64,000 nucleotides of DNA from Marinobacter sp. F4206 (GTDB taxonomy: Bacteria; Pseudomonadota; Gammaproteobacteria; Pseudomonadales; Oleiphilaceae), in NCBI RefSeq assembly GCF_019392195.1, contig NZ_JAHXKI010000001.1, positions 124,001 to 188,000 of the forward strand. The letters run 5' to 3'. A program made the translations under genes and the position numbers. This document shows positions 35,348 to 44,295 of the stretch, in pieces (the stretch's first letter is position 1; every line of letters begins with the position of its first letter). Under the pieces are notes generated by a model. The model saw nothing but the letters and a program-made list of their open reading frames with translations. It searched no databases and was not told the origin of the DNA.

Positions 35348-36637
35348 TTGACCAACGCTGTCTGGTTTGTCGCGATCGGAACGCTGCTGATTCTTATGGG
35401 GACGCGCCCGCCGGTGCTTCAGCGCCTGAATCTGACACCGTCCATGGTCTATTTGAGTGTGGGCGTGCTTCTGGGCCCGTTGATTTTTGACGTCTTTCAT
35501 TTTAACCCGCTGAAACAGGCGCATTTGCTAGAGCTGTTTGCCGAGCTTGCGGTGTTGTTGTCGTTGTTTATTGCCGGCTCCAAGATGCCGGTGCCGTTCA
35601 TATGGACGGCATGGCGCGTACCCTTGCGCCTGGCATTAATCTCCATGACCCTCAGTGTCGCTCTGACGGCAGCCTTTGGTTACTTCGTGCTAGGACTTCC
35701 CCTGGGGGCGGCGATTGCGTTGGGCGGCATATTGGCACCCACCGACCCGGTACTGGCAACGGAAGTTCAGGTCCGGCACATGGGCGATACCGACCCCCTT
35801 CGGTTTACTCTGACGAGTGAAGCGGGCATGAACGATGGCAGCGCGTTTCCGTTCGTGATTTTGGGGCTGTTGTTGCTCGGCGCCCCGGTCAGTGACGAAT
35901 TGCTTTTAAGGTGGGGGCTTAATGAGGTTTTGTGGTCAACGGCCTCGGCCATTGTGGTTGGGCTTGTGGCGGGAAGGCTGCTGGCTCAATGTGTACGGGG
36001 GCAGCCATCTCTCGAGAAACAGGCTCTGTTGTTGGATGATTTCCTTGGACTTGGATTGATCGGCCTGACTTATGGCGTTTGCCTGCTGATTGATGCCTGG
36101 GGGTTTTTGGGCGTGTTTGTTGCTGCCATTGCGCTGCGGCAATCCGAAATGACGCTGGCTCAGGCTGAGAAGCCTGGCAAAGGCACGGAGACAGCTGTGG
36201 CCTCTTTCGATCAGCCGAGCGAAACCATCAGGCATCTTCCGACCGGGGTGTCGAAAGGCTCGTTGATGTTCAAGGAGTCCCTTGAACGCTTGTCCGAACT
36301 GGTATTGGTGGTGTTGCTGGGTGGCATGTTGTTTACCGACTCCTGGAGTTTCCGGGCCGTTGGTCTCGGGTTATTCCTGTTTGTGATTGTTCGGCCGGTC
36401 AGCGTATTTCTTGGTTTAATCGGCTCCGGGGCACCGTGGCGGCTGCAGATGCTGGTGGGTTGGTTCGGGGTTCGGGGAATCGGTTCTCTTTACTATCTGA
36501 TGTTCGCCGTTGTCTTCGGCCTGCCGGAAGAACTGGCGCTCGAGCTGATCCATCTCACGCTGGTGGTTGTGGTGCTCTCGATCATCATTCACGGGCTGAC
36601 CGTCAAACCAATGATGACCCGTTGGTGGGGCCCCTGA
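35348..36637 (+). CDS. NhaP-type cation:proton antiporter
   Basis: 429 residues, about 12 membrane helices (CPA1 family). Ion-site motifs: ILAPTDPVLATEVQ (about 127) and SEAGMNDGSAFPFVILG (about 158). The start is a TTG at 35348 with GAGG upstream; no ATG fits. K+ or Na+ selectivity cannot be read. There is no C-terminal RCK domain. Confidence 0.88.
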   Translation: MTNAVWFVAIGTLLILMGTRPPVLQRLNLTPSMVYLSVGVLLGPLIFDVFHFNPLKQAHLLELFAELAVLLSLFIAGSKMPVPFIWTAWRVPLRLALISMTLSVALTAAFGYFVLGLPLGAAIALGGILAPTDPVLATEVQVRHMGDTDPLRFTLTSEAGMNDGSAFPFVILGLLLLGAPVSDELLLRWGLNEVLWSTASAIVVGLVAGRLLAQCVRGQPSLEKQALLLDDFLGLGLIGLTYGVCLLIDAWGFLGVFVAAIALRQSEMTLAQAEKPGKGTETAVASFDQPSETIRHLPTGVSKGSLMFKESLERLSELVLVVLLGGMLFTDSWSFRAVGLGLFLFVIVRPVSVFLGLIGSGAPWRLQMLVGWFGVRGIGSLYYLMFAVVFGLPEELALELIHLTLVVVVLSIIIHGLTVKPMMTRWWGP

Positions 36638-36817
36638 AACTCTTTCGTCGCCTTGTGTGTGCTTACGAACAGACAGCACAGTGGTCCAACCCTGATTCTG
36701 TAAAGGTGAGCTGGCACCGAATTGAATGACCATTATTCGCTGCGCCACGACCCGCGTCCGATCTTCATTGGCGCATTATGGAAATGCAATCTGAGTAATG
36801 TAAGCAAGGAGCTTCTC

Positions 36818-37366
36818 ATGATCAGAATCAAGACTGCTGTGATCACTTTATGTCTTCTAGGTGCCTTGCCTCTCGCTGTGTCCGCACAATCCGCAGAGTT
36901 TGGCCCGCGAGAGGGCGACCGTGAATTCTCCCTCTCCGGAACCGGCAGTAACGACCGGGATTTCAACAGCGGCAGCTTCGGCGTGACCGGTGATCTGGGT
37001 TGGTATTTGCGGGAAAACGTAGTCGCCGGTATTCGCCAGAGTCTTAATTATGCCGATATCGAAGGCGAGGCCCTCACCGATGATTTCTGGAACGGCTCAA
37101 CCCGGGGGTACCTCGACTATCAATTCCTTGACGATCGTGCGCGACCCTTTGTTGGTGCGAGTCTGGGCGGCCTTTATGGGGATGGTGTCAAGGACAGTGC
37201 CTTTGCCGGCCTGGAGGGAGGATTAAAGTATTACGTGCAGACCAAGACCTATTTCCTGGCCCGCGCCGAGTACCAGTTTCTGTTCAGCGACTCCAGTGAT
37301 GCCAGTGATGCTTTTCAGGATGACGGCATTTGGGCCTATACCGTCGGTCTGGGTTATAACTTCTGA
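36818..37366 (+). CDS. Outer-membrane beta-barrel protein
   Basis: 182 residues with a signal peptide (MIRIKTAVITLCLLGALPLA, cleaved near SAQS) and alternating barrel strands ending in the aromatic YTVGLGYNF. It resembles small OmpW/OmpX-like eight-strand barrels, but no family was assigned. ATG 36818 follows AAGGAG. Confidence 0.8.
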   Translation: MIRIKTAVITLCLLGALPLAVSAQSAEFGPREGDREFSLSGTGSNDRDFNSGSFGVTGDLGWYLRENVVAGIRQSLNYADIEGEALTDDFWNGSTRGYLDYQFLDDRARPFVGASLGGLYGDGVKDSAFAGLEGGLKYYVQTKTYFLARAEYQFLFSDSSDASDAFQDDGIWAYTVGLGYNF

Positions 37367-37523
37367 ACCCGGTTATAGTGGTGACTCGGTAACACCCGGG
37401 TCGCTGCTGGTGGCCAGTTGACGTACCGAAGACCTGGCTCTTGTTTAATAAGCTCGATCAGACAAAGCGTTTGCGAGCATTCCGGTTCGTAACGGAAATC
37501 GTCCGCGGGGCGGTTCCAGAGAA

Positions 37524-38609
37524 ATGAAAGCTATGACAGCAACAGTATTGATCTACTATGACATGCGGATGCTCGGCCACAACCCACACGGATGGGATCC
37601 TGGCCATCCCGCCTGGACAGAGGCGGTCAAGGCGATGATTAACCTGCAATACCCCGGCAGCAACCTGGAAACTTACACTCACCCGGAGCGTCCGGAACGA
37701 CTGACAGCGATCGTTGACCGGCTGATGCTGGAACCAATTGAAGGAGTACGCTGGATGCTGCCGACGGCGGCGACCATGGCTCAACTGGAGCGCGTTCATG
37801 ACAAGACCTATGTCGCCCATATCGAGTCGTTGAAGGGTGACTCCTGCTGGCTGTCCAAAGACACCACGGCGGTGTCGCCAGGCAGTGTGGAAGCCGCTTG
37901 CCTCGCTGCTGGCTCGGGCATCAGTGCAGTCGAGGCCATCACGGCGGGCGAGGCCCGTCGGGCATTCTGTGTGCTGCGGCCGCCAGGCCATCATGCCCAT
38001 TCCGACCATGCCTCGGGCTTTTGTTTATATAACAACCTCGCCGTAACCGCTGCCCACGCGCGTGAAAGCCTTGGCTATCAGAGAGTGATGATCTGGGACT
38101 GGGATATGCACCACGGTAACGGCACGCAGGAAATCTTCTATTCCGATCCTTCCGTGCTGGTGATTGATAGCCACTGTGCGGCGCCCTTCTATCCGGGCAG
38201 CGGTTTGGAGAGTGAAAGGGGAGCGGGGGCGGGAGTTGGCTCTCAAATCAACGTTCCGCTGCCTTTGGGTATCGGCAATGCGGCGCTGCTACAGGTGTTC
38301 GATGAGGTGGTAGAACCTGCGGCGAGGGAATTTCAGCCTGATATTCTGCTGGTGTCCTCAGGCTTTGATTGCCATTACCTCGATATGACCTGCACCATGG
38401 ATGAAACGGGGTTTGCGATGCTTACCAAACGTATGAGCGACCTGGCAGATGAGCTATGCGACGGCCGTCTGGTGCTTTTGCTTGAGGGTGGCTACAACGC
38501 CCAGGCCCTGGCTGATAGTGCTCATGCGGTGGTGAAGGTGCTGGCGGATAGTCGGGTGAATGTCTGCAAAGTCATCCCGGAGGATCCAGGCCGTCGCGGA
38601 TGCGGCTAA
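37524..38609 (+). CDS. Histone-deacetylase-like amidohydrolase
   Basis: 361 residues, class II HDAC/acetylpolyamine amidohydrolase family. Catalytic and zinc motifs: LRPPGHHAHSDHASGFCLYN (about 151), WDWDMHHGNGTQEIFY (about 190), SSGFDCHYLD (about 276) and LLEGGYN. Deacetylation of polyamines or protein lysines is the family role; the substrate here is unknown. ATG 37533 is an alternative start three codons in. Confidence 0.92.
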   Translation: MKAMTATVLIYYDMRMLGHNPHGWDPGHPAWTEAVKAMINLQYPGSNLETYTHPERPERLTAIVDRLMLEPIEGVRWMLPTAATMAQLERVHDKTYVAHIESLKGDSCWLSKDTTAVSPGSVEAACLAAGSGISAVEAITAGEARRAFCVLRPPGHHAHSDHASGFCLYNNLAVTAAHARESLGYQRVMIWDWDMHHGNGTQEIFYSDPSVLVIDSHCAAPFYPGSGLESERGAGAGVGSQINVPLPLGIGNAALLQVFDEVVEPAAREFQPDILLVSSGFDCHYLDMTCTMDETGFAMLTKRMSDLADELCDGRLVLLLEGGYNAQALADSAHAVVKVLADSRVNVCKVIPEDPGRRGCG

Positions 38610-38911
38610 CCGTTATCAAAAAAGAATCGGCCCGTGTCGACTGATAGGGCACCCTCATTGGTTGTCATTATCGCTTCCTTATATCGCAGCTATCCGCTGT
38701 TACCACTCCCATACTACTCCGGGGATTCCGCCTCAAGCATCTGCCATGCCACGTTTGCCCAACATGTTGGCCTGTGTGCGTTAGCGAACCGACCCTCTGG
38801 CCGGTAATTGTTAAACTGGATCAAATAAGGAGAGTCCGCGAACCGTTCCGGTTTGTGAGTGCCTGAATCTAGGAGGGTTCTGGCAGCTTCGGATTAAAAG
38901 GGAACCAGATT
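38610..38911. other. Gene-free region upstream of the DUF4398 lipoprotein
   Basis: 302 nt without a credible frame. It probably holds the promoter of the three-gene DUF4398-OmpA-GGDEF run. No operator or strong hairpin was recognised. Confidence 0.5.
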
Positions 38912-39310
38912 ATGAAACGTTTTCTTGCAGGCATTGTAAACCACCGAGTTTCTCTGTTTTTCACGTTTGCTCTGACGGCATTGCTGACTGCGTGCGCTTC
39001 GGCCCCCATACCCCCGACTGAGTCGCTGAACCTGGCCAGGGATACCATTGCCAAAGCGGAACAGACCGACGCCCGGCAATACGCTGGTGCCGAGCTGGAA
39101 GAAGCCCGTGCACAGTTGGTTATGGCAGAGAAGGCCGTGACTGAGGAGTCCATGGCTGAGGCGGACCAGTTGGCCAAACAGGCCAGTGTGGCTGCCAGGC
39201 TGGCGATGGCAAGAACAGTGGCTGCCAAAGCGGCGGAAATCAATCGTGAAATGGGGCGAGGCGCCGATGCTCTGGATGTTGAAATGGGTCGCCAGGGAGA
39301 GCAAAAATGA
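38912..39310 (+). CDS. DUF4398 lipoprotein
   Basis: 132 residues. Lipoprotein signal with lipobox LLTAC (cysteine at about 30), then a helical DUF4398 domain (ARDTIAKAEQTDARQYAGAE, ARAQLVMAEKAV). The stop overlaps the next start as ATGA. It pairs with the OmpA-like lipoprotein, which also carries a DUF4398-like N-terminus, so the two are probably partners at the outer membrane. Confidence 0.85.
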   Translation: MKRFLAGIVNHRVSLFFTFALTALLTACASAPIPPTESLNLARDTIAKAEQTDARQYAGAELEEARAQLVMAEKAVTEESMAEADQLAKQASVAARLAMARTVAAKAAEINREMGRGADALDVEMGRQGEQK

Positions 39311-40167
39311 AGACTGTATCGCTATTGAAAAAACCGTTTGTTGGCAAAACCGGTGCCATTGTTGTGCTTTCCTCGCTGTTGCTGAACGCCTGCGCCATGG
39401 CGCCTGAAACCGCGCCTGCGGCGCTGGATGTGCGACAGAAGCTGACAGAGCTGCAGCGCAACCCCGCGATGGCCAGTAACGCCCGCATTGAATTGCGTGA
39501 TGCGGAAGCTGCCGTCGAGCTTGCCGAACAGCCTCTCGACAGCGATGAAGCCACGCTGGTCGACCACCGGGTCTATATGGCCGACCGTATGGTGGAAATC
39601 GCCAGAGCGACGGGTACTACCCGCCAAATGGAAGCCGATCGGAAACGCATGGGTGAAAAACGTGCTGCCGCCAGGCTGACAGCTCGCACCCTCGAGGCAG
39701 ATACAGCGCGTGCTGACGCAGATACTGCCCGCAGCTCTGAGATGGCAGCTGCAGCCGTGTCCGCAAAAGCCGCCGAAGAGATGCAAAGGCAGATCGACGA
39801 GCTTCAGGCAGAAGCAACAGAACGTGGCCTGGTGCTGACGCTGGGCGACGTATTGTTTGCCACCGGCAGCGCAGATCTGCAGGGCGGGTCTAATCGCAAC
39901 CTGGAAAAGCTGGTGGACTTTCTCAACACCTATCCGGACCGGGACGTTTTGATTGAAGGACACACCGACAACGTCGGCAGCGCACAGTTCAACCAGTCCC
40001 TGTCGCTGAAGAGAGCTGATTCGGTCCGCCGTTACTTGACGGATCATGGCGTACAAAGCCGTAGGCTTACGGTGTCCGGTCTGGGTCTTGAACGCCCTGT
40101 GGCTGGCAACGAATCCGCCATGGGTCGCCAGCAGAACCGGCGCGTTGAAGTGATTATTGAAAACTAG
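39307..40167 (+). CDS. OmpA-like lipoprotein with DUF4398 region
   Basis: 286 residues: lipobox LLNAC (about 30), a coiled-coil-like DUF4398 region (about 45-170, repeated ADTARADADTARSSEMAAAAV), then a C-terminal OmpA peptidoglycan-binding domain (LGDVLFATGSADLQGGSNRNL, VLIEGHTDNVGSAQFNQSLS, RRVEVII). It would tether the outer membrane to peptidoglycan. Coupled to the preceding lipoprotein. Confidence 0.9.
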   Translation: MKTVSLLKKPFVGKTGAIVVLSSLLLNACAMAPETAPAALDVRQKLTELQRNPAMASNARIELRDAEAAVELAEQPLDSDEATLVDHRVYMADRMVEIARATGTTRQMEADRKRMGEKRAAARLTARTLEADTARADADTARSSEMAAAAVSAKAAEEMQRQIDELQAEATERGLVLTLGDVLFATGSADLQGGSNRNLEKLVDFLNTYPDRDVLIEGHTDNVGSAQFNQSLSLKRADSVRRYLTDHGVQSRRLTVSGLGLERPVAGNESAMGRQQNRRVEVIIEN

Positions 40168-40178
40168 GGGGCTGGATT

Positions 40179-41177
40179 ATGTTGAGCTCCTTCAGAGCTA
40201 ATCATCTCTCACCCACCCCGACGCGGGATGGCAAACGGAAGCGCGTGAAGCTTAAAACTACAAGGAACAAGGCGAATCTCAAGGATGAGACTGCGCTGGC
40301 TCACGCCATGCTGGACTTCGTTGGCGATGCGGTGCTGGCAACGGATACCGACGCGAATATTACCTACATGAATAGCGCGGCGGAGACCCTGACTGGCTTC
40401 AGCCGTCAGGAAGCGCTGGGCCGACCACTGGGAGAGGTCTTTCGGGTGATTGACGTAACCACTCGGGTGACGAGGGCTAACCTGGCGCAACATGTCATGG
40501 AAATCGGCACACCCGTTGAGCTGAATAACAGTGTCCTGTTGAAAGCGAGGGACGGTCTTGAACTGGCCATTGAAGATGCCGCATCACCAATGCGCAACGC
40601 AAAAGGTGAAATCACCGGCGCGCTGGTCAAATTCCATGATTCCCGCTATTCGGCGGAAACAACCGCCAGAATGGCTTATATGGCGCAGCACGATTCACTG
40701 ACGGGCCTGCTCAACCGTTATGCGTTTGAAGAGCGCTTCAAGCACGCCGCGGCATTGGCCCAACGGCATGAAAAGAAAATGGTGATGTTGTTCATTGATC
40801 TCAATAACTTCAAGGAAGTGAACGATACCCTGGGCCACGCCGTTGGTGACGAAATTTTACAGGCGCTGGGCTCGAGGCTGTTGAGCTGTGTGCGCGCGAC
40901 GGATCACGTATGCCGTCACGGCGGTGACGAATTTGTGGTACTGCTAAGTGACCTTGCAGAACATGAGCAGGCCTTTGCGGTGGTCGATAAAGTACGGGAA
41001 TCCGCCGCTGAACTGCTGCGACAGCAAGGTCACTGGGCGACGCTTACGGTTAGCGTGGGTATCAGCCTGTTTCCAAACGACGGCGAAACTCTGGCGGCTT
41101 TATTGCCCCACGCCGATGCGGCCATGTATCGGGGCAAGACGGAAGCAAAGCGAGGGTTGGGGGATCTTACGCTTTAA
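40179..41177 (+). CDS. PAS-GGDEF diguanylate cyclase
   Basis: 332 residues. PAS domain at about 35-140 (VLATDTDANITYMNSAAETLTG), GGDEF domain at about 165-325 with the catalytic RHGGDEF motif and DSLTGLLNRYAFEERF. No N-terminal membrane segment. It makes c-di-GMP. Starts 11 nt after the OmpA gene, so probably one operon. Its end overlaps the convergent Crp/Fnr gene by 4 nt. Confidence 0.9.
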   Translation: MLSSFRANHLSPTPTRDGKRKRVKLKTTRNKANLKDETALAHAMLDFVGDAVLATDTDANITYMNSAAETLTGFSRQEALGRPLGEVFRVIDVTTRVTRANLAQHVMEIGTPVELNNSVLLKARDGLELAIEDAASPMRNAKGEITGALVKFHDSRYSAETTARMAYMAQHDSLTGLLNRYAFEERFKHAAALAQRHEKKMVMLFIDLNNFKEVNDTLGHAVGDEILQALGSRLLSCVRATDHVCRHGGDEFVVLLSDLAEHEQAFAVVDKVRESAAELLRQQGHWATLTVSVGISLFPNDGETLAALLPHADAAMYRGKTEAKRGLGDLTL

Positions 41178-41893
41178 ATCCCTAAACCTTGGGATTCAAG
41201 ACGGAGATTTTCCCGTCTGACCGCGGCGTAGCATTCGCAGCTCAGGGATTCCAGTTTCGGGCGGTCGATCACGGTGATTCGGCCGCGTTGATATTCAATC
41301 ACCCCCAGTTTCTGCAGCTTGCCTGCCGCTTCGGTGACGCCCTCACGGCGGACACCCAGCATATTGGCAATCAGCTCCTGGGTCATATTGAGTTGATTGT
41401 TGCCTAGCCGGTCCAGTGACAACAACAACCAGCGACACAGCTGCTGGTCGATGGAGTGATGGCGGTTGCAGACTGCAGTCTGCGACATCTGGGTGATCAA
41501 GGCCTGTGTAAAGCGCAGGGTGATAATGCGGATCTCGGAGTGGTTGTTGAACTCTTTTTTCAGGTCAGCGGCGGGCAGTCGGTAGGCGTGGCCGTGACTC
41601 TGCACAATAAACCGGTTGGGCGTGCTTTCGCCCCCCATAATAACGGCGACACCGGCCATGCCTTCGTTGCCGACCACCGAAATTTCGGCGGAAGAACCGT
41701 TCACCATCACGTAGAGCAGTGAAATAATGCAGTCTACGGGGAAATAGACGTATTCAATGGATTGTCCAGATTCGTAAATCACGTCCCCGAGGGACATTTC
41801 GACCAGTTTCAGTTTCGGGAAAATACGCTTGCGGGCATCATCAGACAGAGCGGCAAGAAGCTTGTTTTGCAGTGGGCCGGGTGTGTCAGTCAT
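41174..41893 (-). CDS. Crp/Fnr family regulator
   Basis: 239 residues. Cyclic-nucleotide-binding-type barrel (about 25-140: LGDVIYESGQSIEYVYFPVD, SVVGNEGMAGVAVI) and a C-terminal winged helix (MTQELIANMLGVRREGVTEAAGKLQ). No iron-sulfur cysteine set, so not a true Fnr. Targets unknown; the DGC operon is convergent. Confidence 0.87.
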   Translation of the reverse strand: MTDTPGPLQNKLLAALSDDARKRIFPKLKLVEMSLGDVIYESGQSIEYVYFPVDCIISLLYVMVNGSSAEISVVGNEGMAGVAVIMGGESTPNRFIVQSHGHAYRLPAADLKKEFNNHSEIRIITLRFTQALITQMSQTAVCNRHHSIDQQLCRWLLLSLDRLGNNQLNMTQELIANMLGVRREGVTEAAGKLQKLGVIEYQRGRITVIDRPKLESLSCECYAAVRRENLRLESQGLGI

Positions 41894-42703
41894 TTGAATC
41901 CTTTCCAGAGAACCATGATTAGCGAGAACAACGTGGCATGTTGCTTCCAGGGCCTTAAGAACGACGGTGCATTTCAGTTTACATCCCGAATGTACCCCCA
42001 GATTGCGTAAATTGGGGCGGGAGGCTGTTGATCGATACGCTGATCAAGAGTTTTTGCATTGCACCACACCATCAAAGATCGAATTGGATGACTTGAGACC
42101 AGTCACTGTGGTCATTTCAGGAGTTCATAAACACCATACCGATGAAATCCAAGTTTGGTGGGCCAGAGGCCTCATATATTACAATTTCAAGGGAGCAGGG
42201 CAGCTATGGATCCGGCGCTATAAACACTACACCGGACAAGTGGGCTGATATTTTTTACTTGTCAGGTAAGCAAACCGGTGGCGCTCCAGGGGAGTGTGAA
42301 CGGGAATAATTGCTGGGCTCCAATTTCACAGCTCAAGTGCAGGGTAGGAACAAAAATAAAGTTCTTTTCGCTTTTCCAGCCGACACTGTTGGGATGAATT
42401 CTCGGTCTTAGCATCCCGTTCACGGTCAATGAACGAAAAGCTTACCAGCCTTAATTCCAGATGAACTCAACCAACGCTTCAGATAAGCGATCGACCATGA
42501 CGTTCTACCTGACCGGCTAATTCAGGTTGGCTCCAAAAAGGCTTTTCACTATCAGAGCACTAAAAAGGAAGTGAAGCCAGAGGCAGAGGTGCGTCAAGAC
42601 TGGAAATACGGGTGTGGATCAAGACGTTGAAAGACGGATACCCCAAACCTCGACACTTAAGAGCAGTCAGTGAATTCAGATACTTAGGTAACTGTATGCG
42701 GAA
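41894..42703. other. Gene-poor region with possible decayed cargo
   Basis: No credible complete gene. A 94-codon frame ending at 42248 contains a protein-like stretch (KIELDDLRPVTVVISGVHKH, then DEIQVWWARGLIYYNF) but has no start or known domain. It ends in a right arm of the transposon-end family (42704-42749), so it may be the decayed interior of a neighbouring element whose left end was not found. Confidence 0.45.
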
Positions 42704-42749
42704 TTTAGCACTTTGCGTGGAAAAGTTTAGCACTTTGTGTGGACGTCTA
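42704..42749 (+). repeat. Right arm of an adjacent, second element copy
   Basis: Two sites, TTTAGCACTTTGCGTGG (42704-42720) and TTTAGCACTTTGTGTGGACG (42726-42745), start 22 bp apart and end in TCTA at 42749. The reverse complement of the tip, TAGACGTCCACACAAAGTGC, matches the complete element tip with three differences over 24 bases. Only six bases separate it from the next element. Confidence 0.75.
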
Positions 42750-42755
42750 ATCGAG

Positions 42756-42922
42756 TGGACGACCACAGAAAGTGCTAAATTCCCTGAACGCAAAATCATT
42801 AAGTTAGCCGCGAAATTCCACACAAAGTGCTAAAGAAACTTAAAGCAGATTCTAGAATAGGGGGCTCAGCCCTGTTTCCACAAGAAGTGCTAAATTCGTC
42901 GTCCGGCTCAAGAGCCAGATTT
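42756..42922 (+). repeat. Left arm of the element with three end sites
   Basis: Sites at 42760-42779 (CGACCACAGAAAGTGCTAAA), 42818-42834 (CCACACAAAGTGCTAAA) and 42878-42897 (CCACAAGAAGTGCTAAATTC), starting about 58-60 bp apart, followed by the conserved tail through GAGCCAGATTT at 42922. The tail is shared with the P4H cassette. Confidence 0.85.
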
Positions 42923-43045
42923 CTTCACTCAAAAGCCCCAAATGCGGGGGGATCAATTATTAAGCAGTCTGTGATTTTCTGGAGAGTTCTCGCCTTTGGC
43001 CTAAAATAAGTGTTAGCCAGTTTAGTTGTGAATAAGCGCTCAAGG

Positions 43046-43789
43046 ATGAGGTTAAACGTGGATCTAAACAGCGAACTTAAAGAAATTCTTCTCCCCGCCT
43101 ATGGCCCATGCGAGGGGTTTTCAAGCACCTGCGGGAATATGCGGTGGAACCCCTCAGAGGGACATGTGCCTCGGGGGTTTCTCGGGGCGCATGGCAGGTT
43201 AAATGAGGTTGAACTTGTTTTGGTGTTTGCGGAACCAGGTGACCCTCATGACGATGAGTTTCACACCGGGATGGGATCCGCGCACGAAAAGGCTATGAGA
43301 GCGTTTTCTGAAGGCACTGATCTGTTCCACAGAAACGTAAGATTGATCCTCGATTTATGCTGGCCAGAATTGACCTTCGAAGAGCAAATGAAAAAAACAT
43401 GGATGACGGAATCCGTGTTGTGTTCCGCTCCTGTAGAGAGTGGACACGTTGGAGCCGCCTGCGAACGAAACTGCGCCTCGCGCTACCTCGCGCCGCAAAT
43501 CGAGCTTCTAAATCGGTGTGTAATAGCAGCATTGGGCTCGAAAGCCCGAGACAGGATGCGCGCCATTGGTATTAAGTCGTTTATACCGGCAGTAGCTGCC
43601 GCCCCTCCTGGCTGTAATCTGAAGCACGCCAGGGCCTCTTGGCAGGCAATCGCTGACGAGATACACAGACGAAATCGCAATGGGCAGCCGCAAAAAATAA
43701 ACACATTCCAAACGCCTGACACAGCTGGAGAGAAGGTCGTAGGTTCAGCTCGCTGGCCAATTTCACTGATCGGTGGCGAGCGTGCATAA
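43046..43789 (+). CDS. Uracil-DNA-glycosylase-like protein (transposon cargo)
   Basis: About 247 residues. UDG-superfamily pattern: VELVLVFAEPGDPHDDE (water-activating motif region), WMTESVLCSAPVESG, then CASRYLAPQIELLNRCVIAA followed by LGSKA. It may excise damaged or modified bases, or act in defence as some UDG relatives do; catalytic residues differ from classic UDGs, so function is open. The start is uncertain: ATG 43046 or GTG 43010, neither with a clear ribosome site. Confidence 0.65.
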   Translation: MRLNVDLNSELKEILLPAYGPCEGFSSTCGNMRWNPSEGHVPRGFLGAHGRLNEVELVLVFAEPGDPHDDEFHTGMGSAHEKAMRAFSEGTDLFHRNVRLILDLCWPELTFEEQMKKTWMTESVLCSAPVESGHVGAACERNCASRYLAPQIELLNRCVIAALGSKARDRMRAIGIKSFIPAVAAAPPGCNLKHARASWQAIADEIHRRNRNGQPQKINTFQTPDTAGEKVVGSARWPISLIGGERA

Positions 43790-44087
43790 GCATTCTGGGA
43801 AATTGGCGCTCAGAACATTGGTCATCAGTTTAATGTGTCTTTTGGCTTCGGCATTGGTCCAGGCCAAACCGCCTTTCAATGCTAAAGAGACTTTGCGCAA
43901 GGCTGAAGTAGGAACCTATTCGAGATCATATAGAGACGTTCGCGAAGGAAGCGATGACAAGAGGACTAAAACCGGCGCGACAGAACGCACAAGGTCGCCA
44001 TTTTCATCCGGGGCGTTCCGGTGCTATCGAGATTTTTCAAGACCGCTAACAGGCGATGTTATTTGCACGGAGAGTAACGACCGTTGA
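43773..44087 (+). CDS. Small exported protein (transposon cargo)
   Basis: 104 residues from GTG 43773 (or GTG 43782), overlapping the end of the UDG-like gene. A signal peptide is likely (LRTLVISLMCLLASALVQA), then a basic mature part with two cysteines (AFRCYRDFSRPLTGDVICTE). No family recognised. Overlap suggests coupled translation with the UDG-like gene, which is odd for a cytoplasmic/exported pair. Confidence 0.5.
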   Translation: MASVHKHSGKLALRTLVISLMCLLASALVQAKPPFNAKETLRKAEVGTYSRSYRDVREGSDDKRTKTGATERTRSPFSSGAFRCYRDFSRPLTGDVICTESNDR

Positions 44088-44295
44088 TTGCTTCCAGTGT
44101 CCGGTCCTTTAAACGCCCCAGACCAAGGTACAAACAAGGTACAAAATGGGACTCTACTGGACTCACTAAACTCCCGCAAAAAACTTTCAGTAACTTACCC
44201 GAAACAATCCACGCATAGTACTAAACAAACTTAAAGCCAAATTCGTAGTACACGGGCGGAAGACAGATTTTGCAACTCTGGATTGATCTAACCGT
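44088..44295. other. Non-coding right part of the element with a left-arm-like repeat
   Basis: No gene. At 44209-44244, CCACGCATAGTACTAAACAA and the following CTTAAAGCCAAATTC closely match 42818-42853 of the left arm in direct orientation, suggesting a nested or duplicated arm. At 44129-44150 the motif CAAGGTACAAA occurs twice; its meaning is unclear. Confidence 0.5.

Noticed and set aside
41967..42248. 94-codon frame as a real gene
   Set aside because: No ribosome site or known domain. Only a protein-like C-terminal part, noted as possible decayed cargo.
32118..42749. A single 10.6-kb element running from the solitary tip to the right arm
   Set aside because: Flanking 5-bp sequences differ (GCGTT and ATCGA), and the interval holds ordinary chromosomal genes.
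44129..44150. CAAGGTACAAA direct repeat as a phage attachment site
   Set aside because: No integrase or tRNA is nearby and only two short copies are present.
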